The notes under the pieces are model-generated. The model had not been told where the DNA came from. It ran no database searches and saw only the letters and a list, made by a program, of their open reading frames with translations. A stretch of 64,000 bases of DNA from Paramecium tetraurelia (Eukaryota; Ciliophora; Oligohymenophorea; Peniculida; Parameciidae), in the NCBI RefSeq assembly GCF_000165425.1, contig NW_001799555.1, forward strand, positions 246,450 through 310,449. Direction: 5' to 3'. Positions 11,799 to 24,978 of this stretch are shown here, in pieces (position 1 is the first letter of the stretch; every line of letters begins with the position of its first letter). The position numbers were made by a program, and so were the translations under genes.

Positions 11799-13105
11799 TC
11801 ATTTTAAACGATTACATGCATCTTAAATAGTCTCTGTAGTCTTGCAAAATGCCCATCTCACAAACCTTGAACCCAACTCTTTATTTTTTAAATATGGAGA
11901 ACAAGGAATACATACACCACTCCACCTTAATTGGCTATATAATAAGCAAAAGCAAAATCTTTAGTAAGTTGATGACCATTTTAATCATCTTTGAAATATT
12001 TCTCAGGTATATCTACATCACTGACATCAATAACAAAAAGTATCCTCCTTGTGGAACCCAAGAATGCAGTTTGAATCTGCTCTCAAGTAAACCATTTATT
12101 AACATAGTTGATTATTCTTCATACAAATTTTTGTAAAGTATTAACCATCAAATAGTTTATTCTAAGCATTTCGCTGTGGCAGTTTATAAGACAGGATTCG
12201 AACAAAAGTTATGATACTTTTAAGCGGAATTTATTTCTTTTTTATATATTTTTCATCTCCAATTGCAAATCCAATTCTTAATCCTGTAGCTGAAAACATT
12301 CATTCTACCTGCACTTGTTACACATGCTGTCTTATATTTTAATTTTGGATGAATAATACATCTAGGATAAGAAATGGCTAATAACCGCCAAACATGATGA
12401 TATGCAGCATCTTCACACACTATTACTTATGAATGTTTATCTAATATTTCTTCTAATCTGTTTAATCTTAAACTGAAAAAGCTCTAACAAAATTACATTT
12501 ATAAATTACTTTCCAATTGGATTTTATGGCGAATTCAAAATTATAATTTTTGTCTTTGCATTTAATCTCGACTCAAGATAATCAAATGCCATTCGTCCTC
12601 TTTGGAAAATTTAAATTTGCCATTCTCAAATCTGCTCAATAAACTAGGCTTGCTATTTTATTGACTAGATTTTAATGGAACTCAAACCTTACAATTCAAT
12701 TAAGGGACGATAGAAATCTTTTGATATCTCTACTATTAATACCAAAAGCACGGTCAAAATATATGACTTCATCGTTTGGATTAAGCTAAGCCTGGAAAAC
12801 ACATGCTAAAACTGGTTCTGCCCCAGAACTTGCAACTATCTCTTTGCAGTATCCACTTTAATTCCCATATGCTTTTCATAAAAGTCAGAAGCTGCTTTCA
12901 ATAACCTTAGATGACCAGCAGTTTATGTATATTGTAAACTCTCTGTCAATGCTTCTACTTTAATGGCCTATCTTAAAAATTAAGGTGGTCGAAAATTTGG
13001 AAAACCTTGTTCCATATTAGCACAGGTATCCAATTATGTAAATTTAGCATACATCTACAATTAAAGATAAGGTACCATTGGATTAGCAATTGTATTATCT
13101 TACAT
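11799..13105 (-). pseudogene. Decayed kynurenine/cysteine-conjugate type aminotransferase
   Basis: Fragments of a fold-type I PLP aminotransferase appear in order but in shifting frames: 'MEQGFPNFRPPQFLRQAIK', 'ASSGAEPVLACVFQAQLNP', 'NAKTKIIILNSPQNPIGK', 'VIVCEDAAYHHVW', 'FSATGLRIGFAIGDEKYIK', 'PQGGYFLLL', 'DVSDVDIPEKYF' and 'GSRFVRWAFCKTTETI'. These match the KYAT family (NTPHNP, DE.Y and SAGK.FS.TG blocks). At least five frame changes cannot be explained by 18-35 nt introns, including a 4-bp duplication (ATGA) in the Lys-containing SAGK/FSATG block and a 2-bp insertion in GVVCIP. The Lys block reads SAGR, so the PLP lysine also appears lost. Clear pseudogene. It ends 26 nt from the Rab stop (convergent). 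Confidence 0.85.
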
Positions 13106-13326
13106 TCTTAAATTATATATATATAGATAATAACATAATAATAATTTGATTTTAAATACTTCTATGTTTCTATATTGTATTCCTAATGCACTAATTAATG
13201 TCGCTATCAATAAGCAATCTATATATGAGTGGAAATGAGAATAGGAATTATTTAAGAATTTACTTTAAGAATATAAATATTTTATTTATTTTAAATAATA
13301 ATTAAATTTGCTTTATATCAGATTAC

Positions 13327-13907
13327 TCATTGCAATTCACCACAATCATATATAACAACTTTCTTTGATGGTCTACCTTATTGAGTTCCACAAAATTCTA
13401 TTTCATTCAACACTTCTAATCCAGATGCCACCTTTCCAAATACAGTGTGTTTTCCATTCAACCAAGGGCATGGGACAGTTGTGATAAAAAATTAGGATCC
13501 ATTTGTATTTGGTCCGGCATTGGCCATTGATAAGAGTCCTGGTGTAGTATGTTTTAATGTGAAATTTTCATCGGGGAATGTCCTTCCATAAATTGATTCT
13601 CCACCTGTGCCATTATGATTTGTAAAATCTCCTCCTTGGACCATAAATGATGGAATAATTCTATGGAATGATGAACCCTTATAATGAAGTGTTTTTCCAG
13701 ATATCTTAGACACAGTGTCACCAATACATAATTTTCTGAAATTTTCTGCAGTTTTAGGTGTGGCATCTGCAAATAACTAATTGTAAATATTCAATTTACT
13801 TCAAAGACAATTCTACCACTTGGGGCATTGTTAATGGAGATATCAAAGAAAACCTTTGGATTTTTAGTTGTGGCAGAAAATGAAAATCTGAATAATTTAG
13901 TAAACAT
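13327..13907 (-). CDS. Cyclophilin-type peptidyl-prolyl isomerase, probably mitochondrial
   Basis: 185 residues with one 23-nt intron (13777-13799). The complete cyclophilin core has '[20 protein letters not shown]', then '[19 protein letters not shown]' (catalytic Arg and the [14 protein letters not shown] signature), '[20 protein letters not shown]' and '[13 protein letters not shown]'. All standard active-site residues are visible, including the Trp of the cyclosporin-binding loop. The N-terminal 14 residues ([14 protein letters not shown]) are basic and hydroxylated without acids, resembling a mitochondrial presequence. It catalyses cis-trans proline isomerisation in protein folding. Confidence 0.95.
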
Positions 13908-14130
13908 TTTTATTATTATAACAATTAATTTAGGATGTTTGTAAAATTATTTTGCTCGTTAATGTGTATAGATGTATAATATTTGATTTAGAATAACTAC
14001 TATGATAGTCTCTTGGAAATTGAAGGAAATATTAAATTATAGTTAAAATAAGTAGATTAGTGATTTTAATATTCAAAGCATTGTATATTAATGTTTATAA
14101 TTTATTTATTTAAATTAAATTTATATATAT

Positions 14131-15257
14131 ATGGAATCTTGTTAAAATGGAAAACATCTTGGACAGTTGCTTTTTGGATATTGCTCAAATATATAATGCA
14201 TTAGTAATTTAAAAACATTTTGTGATATTTGCAAATACCATCATGATGAACATTATTAAGATTTACAATAATTGGATTCTCTAGACAATATCAAACTTAA
14301 GAATAATGAATAGATGAATTAAATGGGTAATTTTATAGAAAATCAACAAAAATTTTATTTGGAATTTTTAGCAACCTTTAAAGAAATGGACTTAAGAAAC
14401 TTGAAAATTGATTATTAAAATAATAATGATTTAATTGATTAGTTGAAATAAATTGTAAAAATAGAAAGTGTATTAAATACTGCTTTGCCTATATGTCAAA
14501 ATGTACAATAGTCGTGTACTTTAATCATGTAAGAACTTAATAAATTGAAAAGTATTTTTTTTAATTATCATAATTTAAGAAAATAAAGAATAAGAAATTT
14601 AGGAAAAGCCAAAATAAGGGAAGAAATAAAAATTAATTTAAAAACAAGGGATGAAATAGAAATAGTTGAGTTAAAAATAGGTTATTTCAGAAATAAAATA
14701 ATGGCAAGACTTCAAACTTCATTTCTCATAAAAATTTAAATACAAATGGATTAAAATTTTGAATAATGGATAGATGGCGAAAAATGAAGACGATAGAGGT
14801 ATGGTCATATGTGAGCCTATGTTGCCTAAGAAAGGATAATATCGATTTGCATTTGGTATCAATGAAAATTCTTATCTGATTTGGATTGGAATTTGTCATA
14901 AAGAGTTTCTTATGCAAAATGACTTTAAAACATATTTTGATGAAAAGCCCATTTGTAATAATGGGTAGTAATTATATTAAAATTTAGGGTTTATTTAGTA
15001 AATAATTATGGAGTAGCTTATTCACATCTCCCTACAGATAATACAGAGTCCTTCATTTTTTCTCCAGATGATCTAATAATTGTATATGTAGATATGGACA
15101 AGGGAAATATTACTTGGAAAAGTAAAGTATCAAATAATAAATATGTATCACAAAGAATTCATTATTTAGTCAATGAAATTTGATGCAACATAAGATGTCC
15201 ATGCTTGCGCAGGAATAACTTCATTTTCACCTGTATTCTTAGTCGAGAAGTTTTGAA
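14131..15257 (+). pseudogene. Decayed B-box / SPRY-like protein of a ciliate family
   Basis: The first frame (14131-14789) encodes a Cys/His cluster 'FCDICKYHHDEHYQDLQQLD' like a B-box and a coiled coil. After a TGA the homology-like reading moves to other frames: 'INENSYLIWIGICHKEFLMQ', then 'YGVAYSHLPTDNTESFIFSP' with 'IIVYVDMDKGNITWKS', then 'DVHACAGITSFSPVFLVEKF'. This order (B-box, coiled coil, SPRY-like domain with WIGIG.CH and a DxxxG/W strand) is common in expanded Paramecium families. Several frame changes have no matching introns, so the locus is probably dead. Family name is inferred from pattern, not searched. Confidence 0.6.
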
Positions 15258-15957
15258 AGGAAAATTATTGATTATTTATTAAATCCTTTCTTTCATTATC
15301 TATCCTTATTGCTAAACATATAGGAATAATTATATTGCTTATTTATAAATAGATATATATATATTAGAAGTATTAATAAATTATGCGTTCTCTAAAGAAG
15401 TATCTAAAGATAAATAACTAATATTGAATTAGATAAAGAATGAGCAAAAAGAGATCATAAAAATTGTAAAAAATAAATAGTTTGAATGTGAAGAAGGATC
15501 AAAAATACCTTTGAGTCTGCTATCTAATCATCAGATTATAATTTGGTAAAGATTGAAATGATTGAATATATCTTTTTAATTATCTGAAATCATTAATATT
15601 AATTTAGTTGTTTATAGCAAAATAAAATTGAAGATAGTTAAAATATTAGACATTTCATTAATCCATCGGGCACAATGAAAATTTCTATTAGATTTAAAAA
15701 ATCAACAAAAAAGGCTTATTGAGCTTTTTAAAAATAAAAGTAAAATTCAAATGTTAGCACTAAATTTAGAAGTTGACTATAATATTACTATCGATTGAGT
15801 TATATAAAAATTAAAAAAACAAATTTATTGAAATTAGTATTATTCCCATGAATTAGAAACTGTTTTTCGAGTGTTATTAAAATAATTGAACATTTAGTTG
15901 GTAATGAAAATATATTATTGATTTCAATGAAAAATAGTGAGTTAATTATTTTATAAA
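15258..15957. other. spacer with possible coding relic
   Basis: About 700 nt without an intact gene. A TGA-free plus-strand stretch around 15371-15565 reads like protein (NYAFSKEVSKDKQLILNQ and onward) but has no proper start or continuation. It may be a relic related to the preceding pseudogene. Confidence 0.3.
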
Positions 15958-17610
15958 ATGAAAGCACCCACTCATAGGTGCCTATTATCGAGTTTAATCG
16001 AAAGTAATGAAAAGACTACTCGTTAAGCCAAGACACACGAATCTTTTGAGAGGTTGAAGAATTCTTAACCGTAAACTGCAACTCCCAAGACTTAAATGAC
16101 TAGTAGGAAAAGCAAATAGATGAGTTTGGTGCAAGTGCAACAGCTAATTTAGTAACCACTTTTGCGAAAGAACCATACAGCTTTGTCTGAGGTGCCTCAT
16201 ACTTGGAATACAAGTCGAAGCATAGAAAAGACAGTGGACTTACTTGCTATGTCTTAACATAAACGAGTGAAGTGGCTTGAAAAATAAAAATCTTTGCTAG
16301 CTTAACAACAACCAGTTACAGAGCGTGTTTAGACAAGTCGTATAAAGTAAATGGCAACTGCTGCTAATTATAACAATTTTCTTAAGAAATTCAATGGTGA
16401 ATATCTGATGATTTTGGATAAGAATAAAACAGCAGCACCGCTTTAAAAAGTACAAAATGAAACCTTAGAAAATAATGAGAGGTAATTCATTTTCAAGCAG
16501 CCATTACGCATAGTGAAGGGATTGAGTGAACACATGCTGAGAATGAAGAGTATAACTAGACAACATGAATCATTGCGTTCACCTCCTAGGAAATTTTCGA
16601 ATCCTCGTTATTAATTAACTAATGCGAATAGAGTTCGCTTTTCTAAATATTATTAAGATGATAGTTTGAAAGTGTTGAAATCTTAGAAAAGAGATCCGAA
16701 CTAAATCTTTAAGGAGTTGCATATTGAAGATATCCAATATACTGATTTAGACAGAGCATAGAATCATCCTATAAATATTGCCTTATTTAATATGTTGAAA
16801 GATGAGGAAATTATTCTAAGTATTTTATTTGTTAAATTCAGAGTAATAGTAACTCGAGGAAGCAGAAAAATATACTGCTTAAGAACTAATAAAATAGAGA
16901 TAAGAGATTGAAAGATTTGATGAACTCACTCGTTAAGAGTATCATCGAAAATGTTATGTGGATTTCAAATCCAAAGTTATCAATCCAAAATATCAACCCA
17001 ACTATTTGCGTTTAGATTAATCCTTATTAGAATTATTTCCAAAGAACTAAGTTGTGAACTCTGAATTATAGAAGAAATTGAGAAGACACAAAATACTGAA
17101 TATGATAAAGATGTTCTTGTTTAGATTACACGAACTACATCTCAATCTTGAAGATCTCATTAAACATAAAATTTATCCTCTAGCAGCATATGCTAATGAA
17201 AGATCTAAATTATTTTTTGATTTAGTAAAATCTAACAAGATTGAACTAACTCGTAGAGAATTACAAGAGAACAGATATTTAGTGTATGAGTTTGATCCAT
17301 CCAAATTAACTCCTCTTCATCATGCAGTCATTCGCAATCACGTGGAAATGGTAGAATTACTTATGGAATATCATGCTGACGTTAATCGCCGTGATATTGT
17401 ACTTATTCTTCTATTATCTAGCTTGGAAGAACTCCTCTCTTCTTTGGAATCCGCTCTGGTTACAATGATTGTGTATAGCAGTTGCTGTATCATTAAGCAA
17501 TTCCTTGGTCCAATAAAAAGAATCAATATGACCTATATTTGGATATGCTCAGCGATAAAGTTAGGGATTAGTACCGTAAGTCAAAAAATGTAATATATCT
17601 TGATAATTGA
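15958..17610 (+). CDS. Ankyrin-repeat protein
   Basis: 535 residues, two introns (16820-16841, 22 nt; 17399-17421, 23 nt). The N-terminal half is basic, Ser/Gln-rich and probably disordered. About residues 390-535 hold ankyrin-type helices: 'NERSKLFFDLVKSNKIELTR', then a canonical repeat 'TPLHHAVIRNHVEMVELLME' with HADVNRRD, and after the second intron 'LGRTPLFFGIRSGYNDCVQQ' and LLYHQAIP. The second intron interrupts the inter-repeat loop; without removing it the frame runs into unrelated hydrophobic sequence. The partner and cellular role are unknown. Confidence 0.85.
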
Positions 17611-18553
17611 AGTACCATTTATAAATGTAAATGATGCCTTATACAAAAAGAGCAGCTTTCTGGGTGGAGCGAAGATATTATTTTACTTAATGAATAATAT
17701 AAATTTATCTAATTTATTCGTTTTAATATCCTTTAAATTATCTTGAAAAGCTTTTTAAAATGACTTGCTATTTTATTACATTCACTAGTATTTTTTTAAT
17801 CGACTTAAATATCTTCATTTAATAATAATATTATATGGTCTATTTTTAAATAATATTATATATAAATGTACTGCAATCTTTCTAATATTTTACGCCCTGA
17901 TTTATTTCTAATTTCTAGAAGTGCTTATTTTAATTCTCAAAACATATTAATAAGTTTATCATATAGATCCACATTTAAATTTCAAAGAATTTGTCATATT
18001 TATTATTTATAATATTTTTCCTGTTCTTGAGCTTATACTATAGAATGGTTATGCTTTAAGGCAAATAAACAAATATTATTTTTTGTAAAAATTAAGTAAT
18101 GATTATGAATATTAATTAATAATTTTAACATAACATGGAAAATTTTTTTATTTAAATATTTTTAATTCTAAGAAAACAATTTTTAAATATATATTTGTTG
18201 ATATGAAATCCATATAGTTTCTATTAATAGAAATATCCACCTATTAAAATATATATTCCTTTATTCTAAAGATACATTTAATATTAAGTCTGAGAATAAT
18301 GATTTTCTTTAATTTAAATAATTACTTATGGCATTTTGACTTTAAGGTGATGGAAATCGAAAACTTGAAAACATGTTGCTTAAAGGATGTAATTTGATCA
18401 AAATAAGTTTTAGAGATCAAGCACAATCAATTTAATCATAATTAAATTATATATAAATTCAAAAGTCCCCCACGTAACTAAAGTCTAAAATATTGAAAAA
18501 ATTTTCTAATTCCATTTAAAATTGAAGAAAATAGTTGAACATAAATATATTTA
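17611..18553. other. non-coding stretch
   Basis: About 940 nt of very AT-rich sequence with no supportable gene on either strand. Confidence 0.45.
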
Positions 18554-18862
18554 TCAAATTTTGGGATTTCTTAATGATACTTTTCTTCGAGCTTGATAAT
18601 TTCTTTTTGATTTTATAAGTCTTTTTGGGGTTATTGCTTGGATATCGTTGGCAATTTCTTTCACAGCACTCTAATTTTGATTCAAATGAGTTTTAAAGGT
18701 TGGTGTTCTAATTTCTTATTCATTGTTGAATTTTTCAGCCATTTGGTTCCTTTTAACTGAAAAATTGATCTTCTCTAACTCTAATAAGACAAAATCTAAT
18801 GTTCTAAATTTTAATGATTCGACTGGTTTATAGCTTAAATGGCACATTCTTGGCTTTATCAT
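18554..18862 (-). CDS. small basic hypothetical protein
   Basis: 102 codons from ATG (18860-18862) to TGA (18554-18556), no intron needed. It starts MIKPRMCHLSYKPVESLKF and contains a short alpha-helical, Lys/Arg-rich C-terminal part (ITPKRLIKSKRNYQARRKVS). Glutamine TAA/TAG codons occur inside the frame, which supports translation with the ciliate code. No family recognised; an upstream exon may be missing. Confidence 0.45.
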
Positions 18863-19317
18863 TAGATTATAAATTAGATAAATATGAAATGATTAAGTAT
18901 GTTTGATTAAATGAGTTAAGAGCTTAAAGATAATAATTTAGAATAAATAAAAACTATATGATATTTAATTTTTTAAATACCTAATAATAATAGAGTATTA
19001 TATAATTAATTTTTAGAATAATAAATTTTTATATTTGAAATTTTGAATAGTATTATTATAAATCCAAGTAAATTTATAGAACTCTAAAGTACTCATGCTT
19101 TTCATTAAAAATAGGTTGATATTTAAATTAATAAAATGTTATTTTCTTCAAAATGAAATTACTTTTGTACTCCTTTGTATGATGAGCTGAACACTTAAGA
19201 AGAAGGAGTAAATTAGTAAATTTAAGACATTTTTGATATAAGATTTATCGTGCTGTTTAATCTCATAATTTATTTTACTGTCTAAATATAAATGTAATAT
19301 TATTTATTCTAATGATA
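18863..19317. other. intergenic region
   Basis: About 455 nt between the small hypothetical gene and the 3' end of the CaM-kinase-like gene; both are on the minus strand, so this probably holds the promoter of the former. Nothing specific seen. Confidence 0.4.
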
Positions 19318-20430
<1,113 letters not shown>

Positions 20431-21361
20431 TAATTATATTATTTATAAGTCAAATTTTATAAGGTAAGTTTCTGCTTTCAAATATATTAATTTTCTTTAA
20501 CATTAAAAAATCTCTCAAATTATGGGAGTTATGTAAATCCTTGTGTGCTCTAGTGAATGAATATTATGAGTATCTAATACAAAATTTTATATCATTCGAA
20601 TTTAGAATTTCTTAGAAAATATTGAATCTTTTTCGTGTTATTTTTGAAATAAATTGGTAATTAATTTAAAGGGAAAATAATAAATTAATGTTCAAAAGCA
20701 GTTAAGGTACTCTAAAATTGGAGATTATCAAAGTATTTATAAAACTAAAGTAAGTTTATCTCAAACGGATAAGATTTAGAATTTATTAAATAAATTATTA
20801 GGAATATCAATAAAATCAATATCATTGAAAATATTTATAGTCAATTCTCAAATTTTGATTCTTATTTATATATAATATTCTATATTTGATTTACTTAAAA
20901 GGGTTATTTCCCCTTGATTATTCAATAATCAAAATATATTACTTGATCTCACTCAAATGACACCACCTTTGCTACATTTCATCCATAATCTTTAGTATAA
21001 TTATTTAGTAAGCGTATTTTTGTACTTTTGGTTTATCAAATTTTTGAATTGAAAACAAGAATCTCAAGCATTAGAGTGGGGATAATAGTTAGTATAGTAT
21101 TTCTATAGTTATAGCTGCGATTGAATAAAAGAAAGATAAGATTCAGTCTTGAAATTCTTATTATTTAATGCTCCAAAAAAAATAGGCTATAAAATATTGA
21201 ATAATCAAAAAGAGAATTAAGCATCTAGTTGAAATCTAAATAGAATAAAGAATGAGGATTGATAATTTTATCTAGATTATATCTCACCTTTTGGTATCAA
21301 AAAAAAAATAAATATTACTAACAAATTTATATATTATTGAGAATAAATTTGTGAAAATTAA
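20431..21361. other. divergent intergenic region
   Basis: About 930 nt between divergent starts. Only short open frames (for example about 30 codons near 20957); no RNA gene or repeat was identified. Confidence 0.4.
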
Positions 21362-22577
21362 ATGATTCACAAAGATGTTGTATTTGGAAATCATATCACA
21401 GCTAATAAGTTAGAAAGATTGGTTAAAAAATAAAGGATGTTGTTGAAGTCATCATATGATACAAAATAAGAAACAAGAAATAGAAAAATTTGTAAATCTA
21501 AAAGCTTCAAATTCGAAATTCATCCACGCTTTTTTTAGGATACCCGCAATCCTTCAATGAAAAACTATATACAATTATAGTTACCTATTGAAAATAGTCC
21601 TATTCGTCGGGCTTCTTCTAAGCCTGTTTTGGAAGTTTTTTCAAGGAGTTAGAAATCAATGACCAGCCTATTATTAAAAAATACCATTATTGCAAACAAG
21701 TTGTAGAGGAGATGGAGCAATTATGAATTAATGAGCGAAAAATAAAAGCGTCTCAATACCAAAGCTCCAAAATCAGTTATTAAATATTAATATCTTATGG
21801 CAGTAAAGGCGAAGAAAAAGAAAATTCAAAGAATGAAAATGCAATACAGTAAGTTCATTTTACTATATAGAGTTTTTGGGGAGAAAGAATAATAAGGTTA
21901 AAAAAACCAGAAGTAAAACACAGCCATTAGATCCTGTCATTAAAATGAGACACAAAAGAGCTTAGACAGAAATTAAAGAGTCAAATGAAGGACCGATATT
22001 CCCTTTGGAAAATAGTTTAGTTCGAAAAATTGTTAAATTAATAATGATGAAGAAAACAGCTGTTAAAAGATAAACTTGTTTTTAAATTCCAAAAGGAAGT
22101 ATGCTACTTTCGAAAGAAAAATTAATCAAATTTTAATAATAAATCAATTAAAAGTTAGTTTCATAATCTGAATCTGAGAGCCAGATTGATGGATCTCCTT
22201 ACCTAGATTCTTTAGGATCATATTAAAGAAGAGTTAATTTTGAAGAGAAAAAGTTTCAAATCAAAGTTATGTCTAGGAAGAAGTAAAACCTTATCAAAGC
22301 ATTATAAAATAAGCAAGCTTTCAGTATTATAACTTCATATGTTTCAAATAAGGCTAAAACTTAAAATTCTATTTAACAACAAAATTCTTAGAATTCCCTT
22401 TATTAAAAGAGTACATAGCAAACACTTTGTGATTTTATGTCCAAATAAGGAGATAGATTAACGACATTTCATACTACACAAGAATAGCCATAAATTAAAT
22501 AAAAAGCGAAACAACGACCAAATATGTTAGCAAAATTATTTCCTTATCTACAGCCTTATAAAAATAGCAACAAATGA
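21362..22577 (+). CDS. basic, Ser/Gln-rich hypothetical protein
   Basis: 397 residues with one intron (21849-21870, 22 nt). It is rich in Lys, Arg, Ser and Gln, with a high positive charge throughout and no membrane segment. Short patches such as 'LLLKNTIIANKLQRRWSNYE' and 'SESESQIDGSPYLDSLGSYQ' have no recognised domain. In-frame TAA/TAG Gln codons are numerous, and the single intron restores the frame cleanly. A cytoskeletal, basal-body or chromatin-associated protein would fit the composition, but this is only a guess. Confidence 0.7.
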
Positions 22578-22669
22578 TTATAAATTTTCCAATTTTTGCT
22601 TATCTAAAAAAATAAGATTATTGTTTATAGAGAAATTTTATAGCTAATGTTAAATTTCTAAAAGTTCAT

Positions 22670-22972
22670 TCATTTAATATGGATTAATTTTATTTAATAA
22701 ATAACTTTTATTTAATACCCAAATTTCCTTAATGTTTTTTTCAGCATTTAAATATTATATTATTCATTTTTATGATCTTATTGATATTCGAAGTAGCCAT
22801 TGACATTCTTAGGCAAAAAATTATCTTAGGGACTGAATTATACTAAATAAGAGGGATTAGCTTACAATTTTCTTTGAATTATTGATAGAATGCATAAATG
22901 GGGAATTTGATTTTGTTCTTAAGGAGACTAATATTCAGACTAGAATTTGATGAAGCCAAAACAATCCCCCAT
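22670..22972 (-). CDS. small hypothetical protein with N-terminal MGDC
   Basis: 100 codons from ATG to TGA with no intron. It begins MGDCFGFIKFQSEYQSPQEQ; Gly2 with Cys4 would suit N-myristoylation plus palmitoylation. About one in eight residues is Gln, encoded by TAA/TAG, which argues for a true reading frame. It is convergent with the basic hypothetical gene ending at 22577. No family is recognised, and the C-terminal hydrophobic stretch before the stop could be unspliced intron. Confidence 0.4.
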
Positions 22973-23088
22973 AATATCATCATAATTTATTAAAATATAT
23001 AGAAATGGATTTACAATTTCTTTTTGATCATTAGTTATTAGAGTTACACTGTTCTTCTTGGAATTTTGTGTATATTTAGCTTTTAAAA

Positions 23089-23463
23089 ATGAAAAAACCT
23101 TCAATTTTACCACTTATGGATGAGATAAATTATTCTAGAGTGAGATATAAAAATGTCAAAAGATTTTTTCTTGGTCTCCTTTCCTATTCATTGATTTTAT
23201 ACAATAGATAACTTATATCCAGAGAAGAACTTAATTTAAACAGAAATCATGCAAAAGTGCAAATATACATTAAGTTAGTGGTAAATGATAATTTTAATGT
23301 TTTAGATTTTTCATCATTTATTTTAAAAAATTGCTCAACATTGTTATCAATTCTCATTAATCCTTAATACTCTCATGCCGTTGTTATTAATTTTTGCTCA
23401 GCAAAAGCATTTGTAAATTTTATCTAACCTCAAATAGGAGATTAGATTGATAAGATTTCTTGA
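23089..23463 (+). CDS. hypothetical protein
   Basis: 124-codon open frame (ATG 23089, TGA 23461-23463). Starts MKKPSILPLMDEINYSRVRY; mixed hydrophobic/polar composition, no recognised domain. The length is only about twice the chance expectation for a TGA-only code, and few Gln stop-type codons occur, so support is weak. Confidence 0.3.
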
Positions 23464-23711
23464 TTCTTGACATATATTTATTTAATCTTATGTTATATTT
23501 TGGAAGATTTTAATTAATTACTTTATTAGAGATATAATAATTGATAAAAAATATATCTCTATTGTCTTATCAGAATCTAATACATCTTAATTTTTTCATT
23601 ATCTTTTATCATTAAGTAATGAATCTGATCACAGACTCAAAAACGATTGAATTTTTAATAAACTGTTAAGACTTTTTAAATTCAATCCTTGACAAAGGCC
23701 AACTTGAATAA

Positions 23712-24610
23712 ATGTGTCATCAAATGATTGACTCCTTTTGTAATATTATGAAACATCTCTAGATTTATATTTGGAGGAAATATAAAACTAAAAGAGCGAC
23801 AGAAGCTTTGAATTAAAATCGAAATCATAATTTGAGTTATAGTTGCGATTCTTTCAACAGAAATCTTTGAAATCTTAAAAGGAAATTTTGAAGGTAGAGA
23901 CTGAACTAAGAAAAGAACTTCATCAGCAGAATTAATATTTCGAGATTAGATTTAAACTTTAATTAGTGTAAATGGGAAATTGATAAAGATATTCTTCATC
24001 TCTCCAAGGAAATAGGGATTACTTTAACTACAATTTGAACAACTTAAGAAGAAATATGAAGATTTATAATTTTTGATTCAGAATTTGGCTGAGTAATTGG
24101 CCGCTGTACAAACGAATTCAAGAATAGATACTAACACACAACAAAATAATTATTCTATAATAAATTGCTAAGATGAATCATTTGAACTACAATTTTAACA
24201 ATAAGAATGTTAGTATTCAAATTGTATTTCGTATAATTAAATTAATTTTAAATGGGAAAAGATTTAACCAAGTATATCATCTATTAGGAACTCTATAAAC
24301 AAATGGAATCCAAAAATACTAGATGTGACATCTAATCAAGAGAAAAAATCAGATCCTTGGTATTTCTTAATAATAGCAAAGAGGAGTAGTGTGATCCTTA
24401 TTATGATATTTTAAACTGGTAATTCCCCTTAATTATACTTAGATTACTCAATCTGTCAAACTAGATTTGGGATAAGCTTATATCTTTACTATGAATTTTG
24501 ATCACCTTTTCAAGAAGTTCAAGAATGATTGTATTCCTTTCAATCTATGGTATTAAAAAATAATAGATGGGATTTTAAATGAATTATACTAAATATCATG
24601 ATCTCAGAAA
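23712..24610 (+). pseudogene. degenerate coiled-coil gene
   Basis: Protein-like segments occur in changing frames on the plus strand: 'MCHQMIDSFCNIMKHLQIYI', then 'KEILKVETELRKELHQQNQY', then 'FEQLKKKYEDLQFLIQNLAE', then 'FKKFKNDCIPFNLWYQKIID'. The Glu/Lys/Gln-rich middle is coiled coil with ciliate Gln codons. No set of 18-35 nt GT-AG introns joins the segments, so this looks like a decayed gene; a poorly resolved intron structure is the alternative. Confidence 0.4.
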
Positions 24611-24978
24611 AGATATTCTCATATAGAATATACGTATAAAAAGCAGTTAATTTATTAATAAATATTTTGTAATTTCATTTCAATGGAATTTTTTCATAAT
24701 TATATCAAAAAGAACTACCTAAATGTTTCTTTAATTAAACATTTTTTCATAAACAATAAATATTTGAAATAATTTTTGAGAATTATTTTAAGCAAGGGCT
24801 ATATTTTTACGGGTAGATGTTGTAGGTAATTTAAAAAAATTTAAATTATTAATTTGTTAAAATTTTTTTATGCAATCCATATTATTAAAAACATTTTAAA
24901 TTTAATAATAGAATTATACTAATAGAATTTGGAACTATAAATATTTTGTAGAGAATATTAAAGATATTAATATATATT
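24611..24978. other. intergenic region
   Basis: About 370 nt of AT-rich spacer upstream of the large intron-free gene; presumably its promoter. No named element. Confidence 0.4.

Noticed and set aside
11849-12136. Plus-strand 95-codon frame
   Set aside because: It is antisense to the conserved C-terminal part of the decayed aminotransferase.
12160-12215. A tRNA-like T-loop box (GTTCGAATCC on the minus strand)
   Set aside because: It lies inside the aminotransferase pseudogene, where it encodes part of FCSNPVLQTA. No acceptor-stem pairing or D-arm was found at tRNA distances.
13068-13088. 21-nt in-frame intron candidate in the aminotransferase
   Set aside because: It can be read either as an intron or as coding without changing the frame. 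The gene is dead in any case, so no call was made.
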